64,000 bases of DNA from Lacisediminimonas profundi (GCF_008831265.1 NZ_VTTH01000001.1:310001-374000); one strand, 5' to 3'. Positions 45,972 through 56,259 are shown, counted from the first letter of the stretch. Made by a program: numbers and translations. Notes: generated by a model not told the origin, from the letters alone.

Positions 45972-48662
45972 ATGAGCATACGCAACCTGTCGTACCTGTT
46001 CAACCCGGCTTCGGTCGCCGTGATCGGCGCCTCCGGTCGTCCCGGCAGTGTTGGCGCCACGGTCCTGCGCAATGTGCTGGAGGGCGGGTTCAAAGGGGAA
46101 ATCTACCCGGTCAATCCAAAGTACGATGAATTGCAGGGGGTGAAATGCTACCGGCATTTGCATGACCTGCCGCATGCGCCCGACCTGGCGGTGATCTGCA
46201 CGCCGCCCGTCACGGTGCCGGGAATCATCCGGGCCCTCGGCAAGCGGGGGACGCACGCGGCGGTGGTCATTACCGCCGGCATGGGCGTGCCCGACGGGGA
46301 AGGCGTGCGCCTGACCCAGCACATGCTCGATGCCGCACGGCCGCAGCTGTTGCGCATACTGGGTCCGAATTGCGTTGGCATGCTGGTGCCCGGCATCGGG
46401 CTCAATGCCAGCTTCGCGCACACCGGCGCGCTGCCCGGGCGCATCGCTTTCATTTCGCAGTCGGGGGCACTGGTCACAGCGGTGCTGGACTGGGCCCGTT
46501 CGCGCGGCATCGGCTTTTCCAAGTTCATTTCGATGGGGGAGAGCGCCGACGTCGACTTCGGCGACGTGCTCGACTACCTGGCAAGCGACCCCGATACCCG
46601 CTCGATCCTGATGTACGTGGAAGACGTGCGCCACGCACGCAAGTTCATGTCTGCTGCGCGCGCCGCAGCGCGCAGCAAGCCGGTGATGGTGGTCAAGGCC
46701 GGCCGCGCACCCGAAGCGGCAAAGGCGGCGGCATCCCACACCGGCGCGCTGGCGGGCTCCGACCTGATCTATGACGCCGCGTTGCGGCGCGCCGGCATGC
46801 TGCGCGTGCTTTCCACCGACGACCTGTTCGACGCCGTCGAGACGCTGGCGCGGGCCCGTCCGCTGCACGGCGAACGGCTGGCGATCCTGACCAATGGCGG
46901 CGGCCCGGGCGTGATGGCGACCGACGCCCTGATCGCGGCCGGCGGCAAGCTGGCGGAATTGTCGCCGGCAACGCTGCAGAAAATGGACGGCCACTTGCCG
47001 TCGACCTGGTCGCGCGGCAATCCGGTCGACATCATCGGCGACGCCCCGGTCGAACGCTACCGGATGGCGATGCAGGCGCTGCTCGACAGTAACGATAACG
47101 ACGCCATCCTGTTCATCCATGCGCCGACGGCGATCGTGCCGAGCGCCGAGATTGCGCGCGCGCTGGTGCCCTTGATCCGCGATGCCAGCCGCAACGTGCT
47201 GGCCTGCTGGCTGGGTGCGGACGGGGTGCGCGAAGCGCGCCAGCTATTCGGCGAGGCGGGCATACCGACATTCGACACGCCAGAAGAAGCGGTGCAGGGC
47301 TTCATGCAGATCGTGCAGTACCGGCGCAACCAGATGCTGCTGATGCAGGTGCCGCCGGCCCTGGCCGAGCAACCTGCGCCGCAGCGGGCCGCGGCGCGCA
47401 AGCTGATCGACGCCGCGCTGGCCGAAGGCCGCACCATGCTGACCGAACCCGAGTCCAAGCAACTGCTCGACGCCTATCACATTCCTGTCGTCCAGACCCG
47501 GGTGGCGGCTGATCCGGAGCAAGCAGTCGCATGTGCCGAAGCGATCGGCTTTCCGGTGGCGGTAAAAATCCTGTCTCCCGATATCACCCACAAGTCCGAC
47601 GTCGGCGGCGTCGCGCTGGATCTGGAGGACGGCAATGCGGTGCGCGCCAGCGCCGAGGCGATGCGCCGGCGCTTGCAGGGCGCCTTCCCGGACGCACGAC
47701 TTTCCGGATTCACGGTGCAGGCCATGGCGCGCCGGCCACTGGCGCATGAGTTGATCGTCGGTGTATCCACCGACCCGGTATTCGGCCCGGTGATCCTGTT
47801 CGGACAGGGCGGCACGGCAGTCGAGGTGATGTCGGATTCCGCCATCCAGCTGCCGCCCCTGAACCGGGTGCTGGCACGCGACCTGGTCAGCCGTACCCGC
47901 GTTGCACGGCTGCTGCAGGGGTACCGGAACCGTCCGCCAGCCGATATCGACGCCATCTGCGACACGCTGATGCGGATTTCGGCGCTGGTCGTCGACCTGG
48001 ACCAGGTGGTCGAACTCGACATCAATCCGCTGCTGGCGGACGAGCGCGGTGTGATCGCACTCGACGCCCGGGTCCGCATCGGCCCGTCACGTTCGGACCG
48101 GCTGGCAATTCGTCCCTATCCGGAGGAGCTGGAAGAGGCGATCCAGTGGCGGGGGCAGGACGTGCTGCTGCGGCCGATCCGGCCGGAGGATGGCGAGGAA
48201 CATGTACGATTTTTTGAGGCCCTGGACCCGGACGACGTGCGCTTTCGCATGTTCACCCGGATGCGCGAACTGTCGCCATCGCAACTGGCCAGGATGACGC
48301 AGATCGACTACGACCGCGAGATGGCCTTCGTCGCAGTCCGCCGCCGGGCTGACGGCACTTCCGAAACCCTGGGCGTGGTGCGCGCGATTGCCGACCCCGA
48401 CAACCAGCAAGCTGAATTTGCAGTGATTGTCCGAAGCGACATGAAGGGGCACGGACTGGGCAGCCTGCTGATGAACAAGATCATCGACTACTGCCGCAGC
48501 CGTGGCACCGGGGAAATCATCGGCGAAGCGCTGGCGCACAACCGCGGGCTGATCCGGCTGGTGCTCGGTCTGGGTTTCGAGGTGCGCGCGGGGGAACATG
48601 GGGACGACACGGTCACCCTGCGCTTGCCCTTGACCTTGCCCATGCATCCAGCCCCGGACTGA
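45972..48662 (+). CDS. ADP-forming acyl-CoA synthetase fused to a GNAT acetyltransferase
   Basis: An 896-residue fusion. The N-terminal half has the CoA-binding Rossmann domain (LFNPASVAVIGASGRPGSVG) and a succinyl-CoA-ligase-like region with QSGALVTAVLDWARSRGIGF. An ATP-grasp domain (about 490-700; VAVKILSPDITHKSDVGGV) follows, then a C-terminal GNAT domain (about 730-880; VRSDMKGHGLGSLLMNKII). This architecture matches the protein acetyltransferase Pat/PatZ family, in which the ligase-like part may be regulatory. Catalytic competence of the ligase half is not shown here. ATG at 45972 is chosen because homology starts at SIRNLSYLFNP. Confidence 0.92.
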   Translation: MSIRNLSYLFNPASVAVIGASGRPGSVGATVLRNVLEGGFKGEIYPVNPKYDELQGVKCYRHLHDLPHAPDLAVICTPPVTVPGIIRALGKRGTHAAVVITAGMGVPDGEGVRLTQHMLDAARPQLLRILGPNCVGMLVPGIGLNASFAHTGALPGRIAFISQSGALVTAVLDWARSRGIGFSKFISMGESADVDFGDVLDYLASDPDTRSILMYVEDVRHARKFMSAARAAARSKPVMVVKAGRAPEAAKAAASHTGALAGSDLIYDAALRRAGMLRVLSTDDLFDAVETLARARPLHGERLAILTNGGGPGVMATDALIAAGGKLAELSPATLQKMDGHLPSTWSRGNPVDIIGDAPVERYRMAMQALLDSNDNDAILFIHAPTAIVPSAEIARALVPLIRDASRNVLACWLGADGVREARQLFGEAGIPTFDTPEEAVQGFMQIVQYRRNQMLLMQVPPALAEQPAPQRAAARKLIDAALAEGRTMLTEPESKQLLDAYHIPVVQTRVAADPEQAVACAEAIGFPVAVKILSPDITHKSDVGGVALDLEDGNAVRASAEAMRRRLQGAFPDARLSGFTVQAMARRPLAHELIVGVSTDPVFGPVILFGQGGTAVEVMSDSAIQLPPLNRVLARDLVSRTRVARLLQGYRNRPPADIDAICDTLMRISALVVDLDQVVELDINPLLADERGVIALDARVRIGPSRSDRLAIRPYPEELEEAIQWRGQDVLLRPIRPEDGEEHVRFFEALDPDDVRFRMFTRMRELSPSQLARMTQIDYDREMAFVAVRRRADGTSETLGVVRAIADPDNQQAEFAVIVRSDMKGHGLGSLLMNKIIDYCRSRGTGEIIGEALAHNRGLIRLVLGLGFEVRAGEHGDDTVTLRLPLTLPMHPAPD

Positions 48663-48735
48663 TTGCCTTTCTCGCAATGCCTGCAACCGTTACCGGGCGG
48701 CTTTTCAACTGCCAGCCAGGCACACCCGGGCGATT

Positions 48736-48777
48736 TTGACCTGGATCAAGGATTCAGCGCATCCTGCTCCCTACACT
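48736..48777 (+). promoter_or_regulatory. FNR-type box and -10 of hemN
   Basis: TTGACCTGGATCAA at 48736-48749, then TACACT at 48772-48777, begin 22 bp apart after the box. This is the class II arrangement with the box centre at -41.5 for a start at 48784, about 53 bp before the hemN ATG. HemN is a classic FNR target. Confidence 0.85.
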
Positions 48778-48836
48778 TCAAACGCTCGGGAAGGGCGTCC
48801 CGTTCGGGCCGTTGCCCGCTGCAGGAGTGGAGAAAG

Positions 48837-50270
48837 ATGACGCAGTCCCACCATATCGGGCCTACCAGCCCGGCAATCGAATTCGATGCGGCGCTGATTG
48901 GCAAGCTCAGTCAGCTCGGGCCTCGCTACACCTCGTATCCGACCGCCGACCGTTTTACCGAATCCTTCGGCTATCGCGATTACCTGCAGGCGGTCGCCGC
49001 CGTTCGCCGGCTGGGCGGTCGCCATCCGCTCTCGCTGTACCTGCACATTCCGTTCTGCGAGTCGCTTTGCTATTACTGCGCATGCAACAAGATCATCACG
49101 CGCGACCACAGCAAGGCCGACACCTACTTGGGTTACCTGAAGCGCGAAATCGAGATGCAGGGCCATCTTTTCGCCGGCGCCAACCAGGTCGAGCAACTGC
49201 ACTTCGGCGGCGGCACCCCGACCTACCTGAGCAATGAGCAGATGGACGACCTGATGCGCCATCTGCGGCGCTGGTTTTCCTTTGCGCCGGATGCCATCGG
49301 CGAGTATTCGATCGAGATCGATCCGCGCACCGTCGACCGCGAGCGCATCCTGAGCCTGCGCCGCCAGGGCTTCAATCGGCTGTCGATGGGCGTGCAGGAT
49401 TTTGACCCGGACGTGCAGGCGGCGGTCAACCGCATCCAGCCGGAAAGCATGACGCTCGATGCGATTGCCGCCGCGCGCGAGGCCGGATTCCGCTCGGTGT
49501 CGATCGACCTCATCTACGGCCTGCCGAAACAGAACGTGATCTCGATGGGACAGACCCTGTCCAAGGTCATCGCTGCCGACCCGGACCGGATCTCGATCTA
49601 CAACTACGCCCACATGCCGCACCTGTTCAAGGCGCAGCGGCAGATCGACGATGCCGCGCTGCCCACCGCAGAGGCCAAGCTCGACATGCTGGCACTGTGC
49701 ATCCGCCGGCTGACCAAGGCGGGCTATGTCTATATCGGCATGGATCATTTCGCCAAGCCGGGCGACGACCTTGCCATTGCGCAGGCGCAGGGCCGCTTGC
49801 ACCGCAATTTCCAGGGCTATTCCACCCATGCCGACGCTGACCTGGTGTCATGCGGCGTATCGGCCATCAGCGCCGTTGGCACCACCTACAGCCAGAATGT
49901 GAAAACACTGGCGGCGTACTACAATCACCTCGACAACAATGAATTGCCGATCGCGCGTGGCATCAAGCTGGGCATGGATGATGTGCTGCGGCGCTCGATC
50001 ATCCAGATGCTGATGTGCAATTTCGAGCTGTCGATGTCGTCGCTTGAGCAGGCGTATCCGATCACGTTTTCGACCTACTTTGCGGCTGAAGTCGAAAAGC
50101 TGCGCGGCTTCGAACGTGATGGCCTGTTGACGATCGATGACGAATGGATCACCGTGCTGCCCAAGGGGCGGCTCCTGATCCGCAATATCTGCATGGCGTT
50201 CGATCGTTACCTGAGCGAGCGCCGTGCCGATCCGCAGTCGGTGCCCTTGCGTTATTCAAAGACAATCTGA
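48837..50270 (+). CDS. hemN: Oxygen-independent coproporphyrinogen III oxidase
   Basis: Radical SAM enzyme that makes protoporphyrinogen without oxygen. The 477-residue protein has the [4Fe-4S] motif CESLCYYC at 74-81 (Cys at 74, 78, 81) and a further cysteine at 83. GGGTPTYL of the SAM site and the C-terminal HemN domain are present. ATG at 48837 has a GGAGAAAG site. It supplies haem for the cbb3 oxidase encoded just downstream. Confidence 0.97.
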   Translation: MTQSHHIGPTSPAIEFDAALIGKLSQLGPRYTSYPTADRFTESFGYRDYLQAVAAVRRLGGRHPLSLYLHIPFCESLCYYCACNKIITRDHSKADTYLGYLKREIEMQGHLFAGANQVEQLHFGGGTPTYLSNEQMDDLMRHLRRWFSFAPDAIGEYSIEIDPRTVDRERILSLRRQGFNRLSMGVQDFDPDVQAAVNRIQPESMTLDAIAAAREAGFRSVSIDLIYGLPKQNVISMGQTLSKVIAADPDRISIYNYAHMPHLFKAQRQIDDAALPTAEAKLDMLALCIRRLTKAGYVYIGMDHFAKPGDDLAIAQAQGRLHRNFQGYSTHADADLVSCGVSAISAVGTTYSQNVKTLAAYYNHLDNNELPIARGIKLGMDDVLRRSIIQMLMCNFELSMSSLEQAYPITFSTYFAAEVEKLRGFERDGLLTIDDEWITVLPKGRLLIRNICMAFDRYLSERRADPQSVPLRYSKTI

Positions 50271-50301
50271 CCTTCAATCTGACCTTCATATTGCCTTGCC
50301 T

Positions 50302-51120
50302 GTGCTGACTGGCCTTTCCCTGCTACCGATTTTCCTGGTCGGCCTGTTCGGCGGCGTGCATTGCATAGGCATGTGCGGCGGCATCGTGAGCGCCTTCTCG
50401 GCTGCTGCCAAGCCGCGTGCCGCACGTTCGCCAGGTGCGCCATTTCCGGTGCCAGTCATGACAATCAAAGCTGACCCGGGCGATGCCGGCAGTGGTGCGC
50501 AGTTGGCGGACGGGCTGTTGCGGGTCGCGTCCTACAACGCGGGCCGCATTGGCAGCTACATGGTGGCAGGCGCGCTGGCTGGCAGCATGCTGGGCGGGGT
50601 GCAGGCGATGCTCGACCTTGCCAGCCTGCGTCTTGCCATGTACTGGCTGGCCAACGGCATGCTGGTCGCCCTCGGCCTGTACCTGATGGATGCATGGCGC
50701 GGCCTGAGTTTTCTTGAAACCCTGGGCCAGGGCCTCTGGCGCCGGATCCAGCCTTTGATGAAGCCCTTGCTCCCGATCGACCGTCCGGCCAAGGCGCTGG
50801 CGCTGGGCGCACTGTGGGGCTGGGTTCCATGCGGAATGGTCTACAGCGTGCTGACCACGGCCATGCTGACCGGCACTGCGACCGGCGGCGCGGCCGTGAT
50901 GCTCGCTTTCGGACTGGGGACCTTGCCCACCCTGATGGCGATGGGACTGGCCGGTGAGCGCCTGCGCGGCCTGGCCCGGCAGCGCCGCTTTCGCATCATG
51001 GCCGGCGCTCTGGTGCTTGCCTTCGGTCTGATCGGCATGCTGCGCGCGGCCAACGGATTCCAGGCCGGCTGGCTGGATGTTTTCTGCATCGCGCCTCCCG
51101 CAGCCGGGGTGCATCGATGA
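50302..51120 (+). CDS. TauE/SafE-like membrane protein (cbb3 cluster)
   Basis: A hydrophobic protein of the sulfite exporter TauE/SafE superfamily with the cbb3-cluster signature FLVGLFGGVHCIGMCGGIVSAFS. It has about six membrane segments over 272 residues. Proteins of this type sit beside ccoI and are thought to assist copper handling for cbb3; direct function is not established. The start is uncertain: GTG at 50302 gives a family-like N-terminus, whereas an ATG at 50224 would overlap hemN by 47 bp. It overlaps ccoI by four bases. Confidence 0.82.
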   Translation: MLTGLSLLPIFLVGLFGGVHCIGMCGGIVSAFSAAAKPRAARSPGAPFPVPVMTIKADPGDAGSGAQLADGLLRVASYNAGRIGSYMVAGALAGSMLGGVQAMLDLASLRLAMYWLANGMLVALGLYLMDAWRGLSFLETLGQGLWRRIQPLMKPLLPIDRPAKALALGALWGWVPCGMVYSVLTTAMLTGTATGGAAVMLAFGLGTLPTLMAMGLAGERLRGLARQRRFRIMAGALVLAFGLIGMLRAANGFQAGWLDVFCIAPPAAGVHR

Positions 51121-53609
51121 GCAGCGCGACGTCGAATGCCGCCGCACTGACCTCGGCCACAGCCCAGGCGGCGCAGGCTGCCTGTTTTCATTGCGGCCTG
51201 CCGGTTCCGGAGAACACGCACTGGACAGTCGCCATCGACCAGCAGCCGCAGCCGATGTGCTGCCCGGGATGCGAAGCCGTGGCGCAGACCATCGTCGACA
51301 GCGGCTTCGCTGACTACTACCGGACCCGGACCTCGTTCTCCAATACCGCGGATGGCGGCCAGGCGCTGGTGCCGCCTGAACTGAAGCTGTTCGATGCGGA
51401 AGAAGAACAGCAGCGTTACGCCACCAGGGCCGAAGGCAATCTGCGCGAAGCCGTGTTTTCGGTCGAAGGCATCCGCTGCGCTGCCTGCGTCTGGCTGATC
51501 GAGCGTCGGCTGGCGCGCCTGCCGGGCGTGGCCCAGGCCGGCATGAACGTGTCCACCGAGCGGCTGCACCTGCGCTGGGACCCGGCCGCCTGCAAGCCGA
51601 GCGCAGTGCTGCAAAGCATGCGCGAGATCGGCTATACGGCTTACCCGTTCGACCCGGTGCGCCAAGGCGCCCAGTTGCAGAAAGCCGGCAAGAAGCTGTT
51701 CCGCCAGTTGTTCATCGCGGGCCTGGCCATGATGCAGGTGATGATGTATGCAGTTCCGGTCTACCTGGCAAGCGATGGCACCATGGAGGCCGACATGGAG
51801 ACCATGATGCGCTGGGCCAGCCTGCTTCTGACGCTGCCGGCCGTGGTGTATTCGGCCCAGCCGTTCTTCGCCGGCGCCTGGGCCAGCCTGAAGGGTCGAT
51901 CGCTCGGCATGGACGTACCGGTGGCGCTCGGCATTGCCGCTGCCTTCATTGGCAGCACGGTCGCCACGGTGCGTGGGCAGGGCGAGGTGTATTTCGATTC
52001 GGTGACGATGTTCATCTTCCTGCTGCTGTGCAGCCGTTACCTGGAAGTCATCGCCCGCCGCAAGGCGGCATCCGCGCTGGAGCGGCTGCAACATGCAATG
52101 CCGGCGTCCGCCACCCGTCTGGCGGGCTACCCCGCCACCGCCACCGACGAAGTGGTCAGCGCGGCGCAATTGCAGGCAGGCGATGTGATCCGGGTCCGTC
52201 CGGGGGAAGCATTCGCCGTGGATGGCGTGCTGGTCGAAGGCAGTACTTCGGTCGACCTGTCCTTGCTGAGCGGGGAAAGCCGCCCGCAGCACAAGAGCGC
52301 CGGGGATGCGATTCCCGGTGGCGCGGTCAATGCCAGCCAGCCGGTGCTGCTGAAAGTCACGCGGGCCGTCGGCGAGAGCACCTTGTCCAACCTGGTGAAG
52401 CTGATCGAGCAGGCCGGGCAGGGAAAGCCTCAACTGGCCCTGTGGGCCGACAAGGTCGCCGGCTGGTTCGTGCTGGCGCTGCTGTTGCTGGCGCTGTGCG
52501 TATTCGTTGCCTGGTGGTTCATCGACCCGGCGCGGGCCTGGCCGATCGCCATTGCGGTGCTGGTGGTCTCCTGCCCCTGCGCACTGTCCCTGGCTACCCC
52601 AAGCGCGCTCGCCGCCGCCACCGATGCGCTGGTGCGCCAAGGCGTGCTGGTAGTGCAAGCGCATGTGCTGGAAACCATGCACAGGGCCACGCATGTGGTG
52701 TTCGACAAGACCGGCACCCTGACCGAGGGCCGGCCGGTATTGCAGAGCTGCACGCTGCTCGGTGACGCCAGCGGCGAGCGGGCGCTGCAGATCGCGGCAG
52801 CGCTGGAAGCGTCCAGCCTGCACCCGCTGGCGCGGGCGCTGCTGCAGGCAGCCGAAGGCTTGCCACCGCTGCATGCCGCCGATTTGAACAGCATTGCCGG
52901 CGAGGGGGTGGCGGGAACGGTCGATGGCAGGATGTTCCGGATCGGCCGCCAGGAATTTGTTTCGGATCTGGTCGGGCGGGGTTTGCCGCAGATGACGGAA
53001 GATGATGGCGCAAGCGCGGTCTACCTCGGGACCGGAGGCGACTGGATCGCTCGTTTCGAACTGGCCGACGCATTGCGACCGGAAGCGGCCCGTGTGGTCG
53101 CCAATTTCCGGGCTGCCGGCAAGGAAGTCGTGCTGCTGTCCGGCGACCGCCAGCAGACCGTGGACCGGGTTGCCGCCAGGCTGGGTATCGCCGACGCGAT
53201 CGGGCAACAGCTGCCGGAGCAGAAGCTGGCCTGGGTGCAGGCCCTGCAGGCGCGCGGCGCCGTGGTGGCAATGGTGGGCGACGGCATCAACGATGCCGCC
53301 GTGCTGAAGGCGGCCGATGTGTCCTTTGCCATGGGCAGCGGAGCCGCGCTGGCCCAGACTCATGCCGACACCGTGCTGCTGTCCGGTCGGCTGGACGCGG
53401 TGTGGCGTGCGGCGCAAACCGCAGGCAGGACCATGGCGGTGGTGCGACAGAACCTCTGGTGGGCTTCGCTCTACAATCTGGTGGCGATACCGGCGGCTGC
53501 GTTGGGCTGGCTGAATCCCTGGTTGTCAGGCATCGGCATGTCGCTCAGTTCGGCGATCGTGGTCGCCAATGCCCTGCGCCTGTCGCGGGTGCCACGTACC
53601 GAGGATTGA
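51117..53609 (+). CDS. ccoI: Copper-translocating P-type ATPase CcoI (FixI)
   Basis: P1B-type ATPase of 830 residues that supplies copper for the cbb3 oxidase CuB site. N-terminal metal sites are C23-x2-C26, MCCPGC (48-52) and a CAAC site at 121-124. The ion pathway CPC is at 486-488, the phosphorylation aspartate D530 lies in FDKTGTLTEG, and MVGDGINDAAVL is present in the P domain. It is in the order SafE-like, ccoI, ccoS, ccoN typical of betaproteobacteria. Confidence 0.95.
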   Translation: MSSATSNAAALTSATAQAAQAACFHCGLPVPENTHWTVAIDQQPQPMCCPGCEAVAQTIVDSGFADYYRTRTSFSNTADGGQALVPPELKLFDAEEEQQRYATRAEGNLREAVFSVEGIRCAACVWLIERRLARLPGVAQAGMNVSTERLHLRWDPAACKPSAVLQSMREIGYTAYPFDPVRQGAQLQKAGKKLFRQLFIAGLAMMQVMMYAVPVYLASDGTMEADMETMMRWASLLLTLPAVVYSAQPFFAGAWASLKGRSLGMDVPVALGIAAAFIGSTVATVRGQGEVYFDSVTMFIFLLLCSRYLEVIARRKAASALERLQHAMPASATRLAGYPATATDEVVSAAQLQAGDVIRVRPGEAFAVDGVLVEGSTSVDLSLLSGESRPQHKSAGDAIPGGAVNASQPVLLKVTRAVGESTLSNLVKLIEQAGQGKPQLALWADKVAGWFVLALLLLALCVFVAWWFIDPARAWPIAIAVLVVSCPCALSLATPSALAAATDALVRQGVLVVQAHVLETMHRATHVVFDKTGTLTEGRPVLQSCTLLGDASGERALQIAAALEASSLHPLARALLQAAEGLPPLHAADLNSIAGEGVAGTVDGRMFRIGRQEFVSDLVGRGLPQMTEDDGASAVYLGTGGDWIARFELADALRPEAARVVANFRAAGKEVVLLSGDRQQTVDRVAARLGIADAIGQQLPEQKLAWVQALQARGAVVAMVGDGINDAAVLKAADVSFAMGSGAALAQTHADTVLLSGRLDAVWRAAQTAGRTMAVVRQNLWWASLYNLVAIPAAALGWLNPWLSGIGMSLSSAIVVANALRLSRVPRTED

Positions 53610-53610
53610 A

Positions 53611-53799
53611 ATGGAAGCGCTTTATTTGTTGATACCGATGTCGATCGTGGTGGTTTTCATCGCGATCTGGATATTCTTCCGGGCGTCGGATGGCGGGCAG
53701 TTCGACGACCTGGTCGGGCCTGGTATGCGGGTCCTGCAGGATGACGACAAGGCGCCGGTTGAGCAGCAGCCAGATTCAAAGGGGCAGGGCGGCGGTTAA
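53611..53799 (+). CDS. ccoS: cbb3 oxidase assembly protein CcoS
   Basis: A 62-residue protein with one membrane helix (ALYLLIPMSIVVVFIAIWIFF) and the CcoS motif RASDGGQFDDL. In Rhodobacter capsulatus CcoS is needed to insert haem and copper into CcoN. It begins one base after the ccoI stop. Confidence 0.92.
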   Translation: MEALYLLIPMSIVVVFIAIWIFFRASDGGQFDDLVGPGMRVLQDDDKAPVEQQPDSKGQGGG

Positions 53800-53802
53800 C
53801 TT

Positions 53803-53838
53803 ATCGGCGTCATCGGCGTCACCGGCGTCACTGGCCGC
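53803..53838. repeat. 9 bp tandem repeat downstream of ccoS
   Basis: Four units of ATCGGCGTC-type sequence (two identical, one with one change, the fourth more diverged) lie at 53803, 53812, 53821 and 53830 in the gap before ccoN. A likely slippage product without evident function. Confidence 0.6.
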
Positions 53839-53925
53839 ACAGGCATATCAGAAATCACCTGCGCGAATGTCAGTTATCAATCTTGTCCGTCTATACTTGC
53901 CTTGGACCGATGCAACTGGGCATAT

Positions 53926-53967
53926 TTGATTCATATCAAGGTTTTCGCGAGCTGCGGTCGGTACGCT
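53926..53967 (+). promoter_or_regulatory. FNR box and -10 of ccoNOQP
   Basis: TTGATTCATATCAA at 53926-53939 matches the FNR consensus exactly in both half-sites. TACGCT at 53962-53967 begins 22 bp after it, the same hexamer and spacing as at the nitronate monooxygenase promoter. This places transcription start at about 53974, 33 bp before ccoN. Confidence 0.9.
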
Positions 53968-54006
53968 CGGCACAATTCTGTTAGTTCCCTACCCTGGAGA
54001 TCACCC

Positions 54007-55431
54007 TTGGACACCGCACTCAATTACAACTACAAGGTCGTGAAGCAGTTTGCTGTCGCTACCGTGTTGTGGGGCGTGGTCGGCATGCTGGTCGGCGTCA
54101 TCATCGCCGCCCAGCTCGCCTGGCCTGCGCTCAACTTCGACATTCCCTGGCTGACCTACGGCCGCTTGCGCCCCCTGCATACCAATGCGGTGATCTTTGC
54201 TTTTGGCGGCTGCGCGCTGTTCGCCACGTCTTACTACGTCGTCCAGCGGACCAGCCAGGTGCGGCTGTTCTCCGACAAGCTGGCCGCCTTCACATTCTGG
54301 GGCTGGCAGCTGGTGATCGTCGCCGCTGCGGTCTCCCTGCCTCTCGGTTATACCCAAGGCAAGGAATACGCCGAACTGGAATGGCCGATCGATGTGCTGA
54401 TCACGCTGGTCTGGGTTTCGTATGCGGTGGTGTTCTTCGGCACTCTGATCAAGCGCAAGGTGTCGCATATCTATGTCGCCAACTGGTTCTTCGGCGCTTT
54501 CATCCTGACCGTTGCGCTGCTGCATGTCGTCAACAGTGCGGTCATGCCGGCCGGCCTGATGAAGTCCTACTCGGCTTATCCGGGCGTGCAGGATGCGATG
54601 GTGCAGTGGTGGTACGGCCACAACGCGGTCGGTTTCTTCCTGACCGCCGGCTTCCTCGGCATGATGTATTACTTCATTCCCAAGCAGGCCGAGCGTCCCG
54701 TCTTCTCGTATCGGCTGTCGATCGTCCACTTCTGGGCGCTGATCTTCACCTACATGTGGGCCGGCCCGCACCATCTGCACTACACGGCGTTGCCTGACTG
54801 GACCCAGTCGATCGGCATGGTGTTCTCGCTGATCCTGCTGGCGCCGTCCTGGGGTGGCATGATCAACGGCATCATGACCCTGTCGGGTGCCTGGCACAAG
54901 CTGCGCACCGACCCGATCCTGAAGTTCCTGATCGTGTCGCTGTCCTTCTACGGCATGTCGACCTTCGAAGGTCCGATGATGTCGATCAAGACCGTCAACG
55001 CGCTGTCACACTATACCGACTGGACCGTCGGCCACGTGCACTCCGGTGCGCTGGGCTGGGTTGGCCTGATCTCGATGGGTTCGATCTACTACCTGCTGCC
55101 GCGCCTGTGCGGCAAGAAGGAAATGTTCAGCGTGCGCTTGATCGAAGTGCACTTCTGGGTCGCCACCATCGGCATCGTGCTGTATATCGCCTCCATGTGG
55201 ATTGCCGGCGTGATGCAGGGCCTGATGTGGCGTGCAGTGAATACGGACGGCACCCTGACCTACACCTTCGTCGAATCGGTCAAGGCAACCTACCCGTACT
55301 ACGTGATTCGTTTCACCGGCGGACTGCTGTACCTGGGGGGGATGATCCTGATGGCTTACAACTCGGTGATGACGCTGCGTGGCAGCCAGCCGGCCAACTC
55401 GCGCATCCCTTCACTGGCCGCGGCCCACTGA
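54007..55431 (+). CDS. ccoN: cbb3-type cytochrome c oxidase subunit I
   Basis: Catalytic haem-copper subunit (474 residues, twelve membrane helices) that reduces oxygen and pumps protons. The His ligands lie in [37 protein letters not shown] and [12 protein letters not shown]. The start is a TTG at 54007 with GGAGA 7 bases upstream, because no ATG lies near the start of homology ([14 protein letters not shown]). First gene of ccoNOQP, behind an FNR box. Confidence 0.97.
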   Translation: MDTALNYNYKVVKQFAVATVLWGVVGMLVGVIIAAQLAWPALNFDIPWLTYGRLRPLHTNAVIFAFGGCALFATSYYVVQRTSQVRLFSDKLAAFTFWGWQLVIVAAAVSLPLGYTQGKEYAELEWPIDVLITLVWVSYAVVFFGTLIKRKVSHIYVANWFFGAFILTVALLHVVNSAVMPAGLMKSYSAYPGVQDAMVQWWYGHNAVGFFLTAGFLGMMYYFIPKQAERPVFSYRLSIVHFWALIFTYMWAGPHHLHYTALPDWTQSIGMVFSLILLAPSWGGMINGIMTLSGAWHKLRTDPILKFLIVSLSFYGMSTFEGPMMSIKTVNALSHYTDWTVGHVHSGALGWVGLISMGSIYYLLPRLCGKKEMFSVRLIEVHFWVATIGIVLYIASMWIAGVMQGLMWRAVNTDGTLTYTFVESVKATYPYYVIRFTGGLLYLGGMILMAYNSVMTLRGSQPANSRIPSLAAAH

Positions 55432-55456
55432 CCGGAACGAACATTTAGGAGCAATG

Positions 55457-56071
55457 ATGAAATTCAAACATGAGTGGATTGAAAAGAATCCCTGGTTGCT
55501 GATCGTGCTGGTGGTGCTGGTCGTCAGTGTTGGTGGCCTGGCGGAAATCGTTCCGCTGTTCTTCCAGAAATCGACCACCGAGCCGGTCGCCGGCTTGAAG
55601 CCTTACTCGGCACTGCGCCTGGCCGGCCGCGATATCTATGTGCGTGAAGGCTGCTACAACTGCCATTCGCAGATGATCCGTCCGTTCCGGGCAGAGACCG
55701 AGCGCTATGGCCACTATTCGGTGGCCGGTGAGTTTGTCTATGACCGTCCGTTCCAGTGGGGCTCCAAGCGCACCGGCCCCGACTTGGCACGCGTCGGCGG
55801 ACGCTACAGCGATGAATGGCACCGTACCCACCTGGACAACCCGCGTGACGTGGTGCCCGAGTCGAACATGCCCGGTTATCCCTGGCTGGCCAAGAACAAG
55901 CTGAATCCGGAAAGCATCGTTCCCCACCTGCGCGCGCTCAAGCGCCTCGGCGATCCGTACACCGAGGAGGAGATCGCCAACGCACCGAAGGAATTGGCTG
56001 ACAAGACCGAGCAGGACGCGCTGATCGCTTACCTGCAAGGGATGGGAACCCAGATCAAGGCCAGGAACTAA
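55457..56071 (+). CDS. ccoO: cbb3-type cytochrome c oxidase subunit II
   Basis: A 204-residue mono-haem cytochrome c anchored by one N-terminal helix (residues 13-30). The haem site CYNCH is at 66-70. The distal ligand region MPGYPWL is visible. Two ATGs occur at 55454 and 55457; TAGGA favours the second by spacing. Electrons pass from CcoP through CcoO to CcoN. Confidence 0.96.
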   Translation: MKFKHEWIEKNPWLLIVLVVLVVSVGGLAEIVPLFFQKSTTEPVAGLKPYSALRLAGRDIYVREGCYNCHSQMIRPFRAETERYGHYSVAGEFVYDRPFQWGSKRTGPDLARVGGRYSDEWHRTHLDNPRDVVPESNMPGYPWLAKNKLNPESIVPHLRALKRLGDPYTEEEIANAPKELADKTEQDALIAYLQGMGTQIKARN

Positions 56072-56073
56072 TC

Positions 56074-56259
56074 ATGGACATCGCAGAACTTTTCACCGAC
56101 ATGCGTTCGCTGTTCACCTTGGTCAGCTTCGCAACATTCATCGGCATCGTCGCCTGGGCCTACAGTTCGCATCGCAAGGATGCGTATGCCGAGGCAGCAA
56201 ACCTCCCGTTCGCCGACGACGAACAGGACAATAACAAGACGGGAGCGCAGCATGGCTGA
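56074..56259 (+). CDS. ccoQ: cbb3-type cytochrome oxidase subunit CcoQ
   Basis: A 61-residue protein with one membrane helix (LFTLVSFATFIGIVAWAYSS) followed by an acidic tail. This is the FixQ/CcoQ family; it stabilises the complex. It begins two bases after ccoO ends and overlaps ccoP by 8 bases. Confidence 0.9.
   Translation: MDIAELFTDMRSLFTLVSFATFIGIVAWAYSSHRKDAYAEAANLPFADDEQDNNKTGAQHG

Noticed and set aside
50841-53417. An 858-codon minus-strand ORF opposite ccoI
   Set aside because: Antisense shadow of a GC-rich gene. The product is His/Gln/Arg-rich with no domain, while ccoI has every expected motif.
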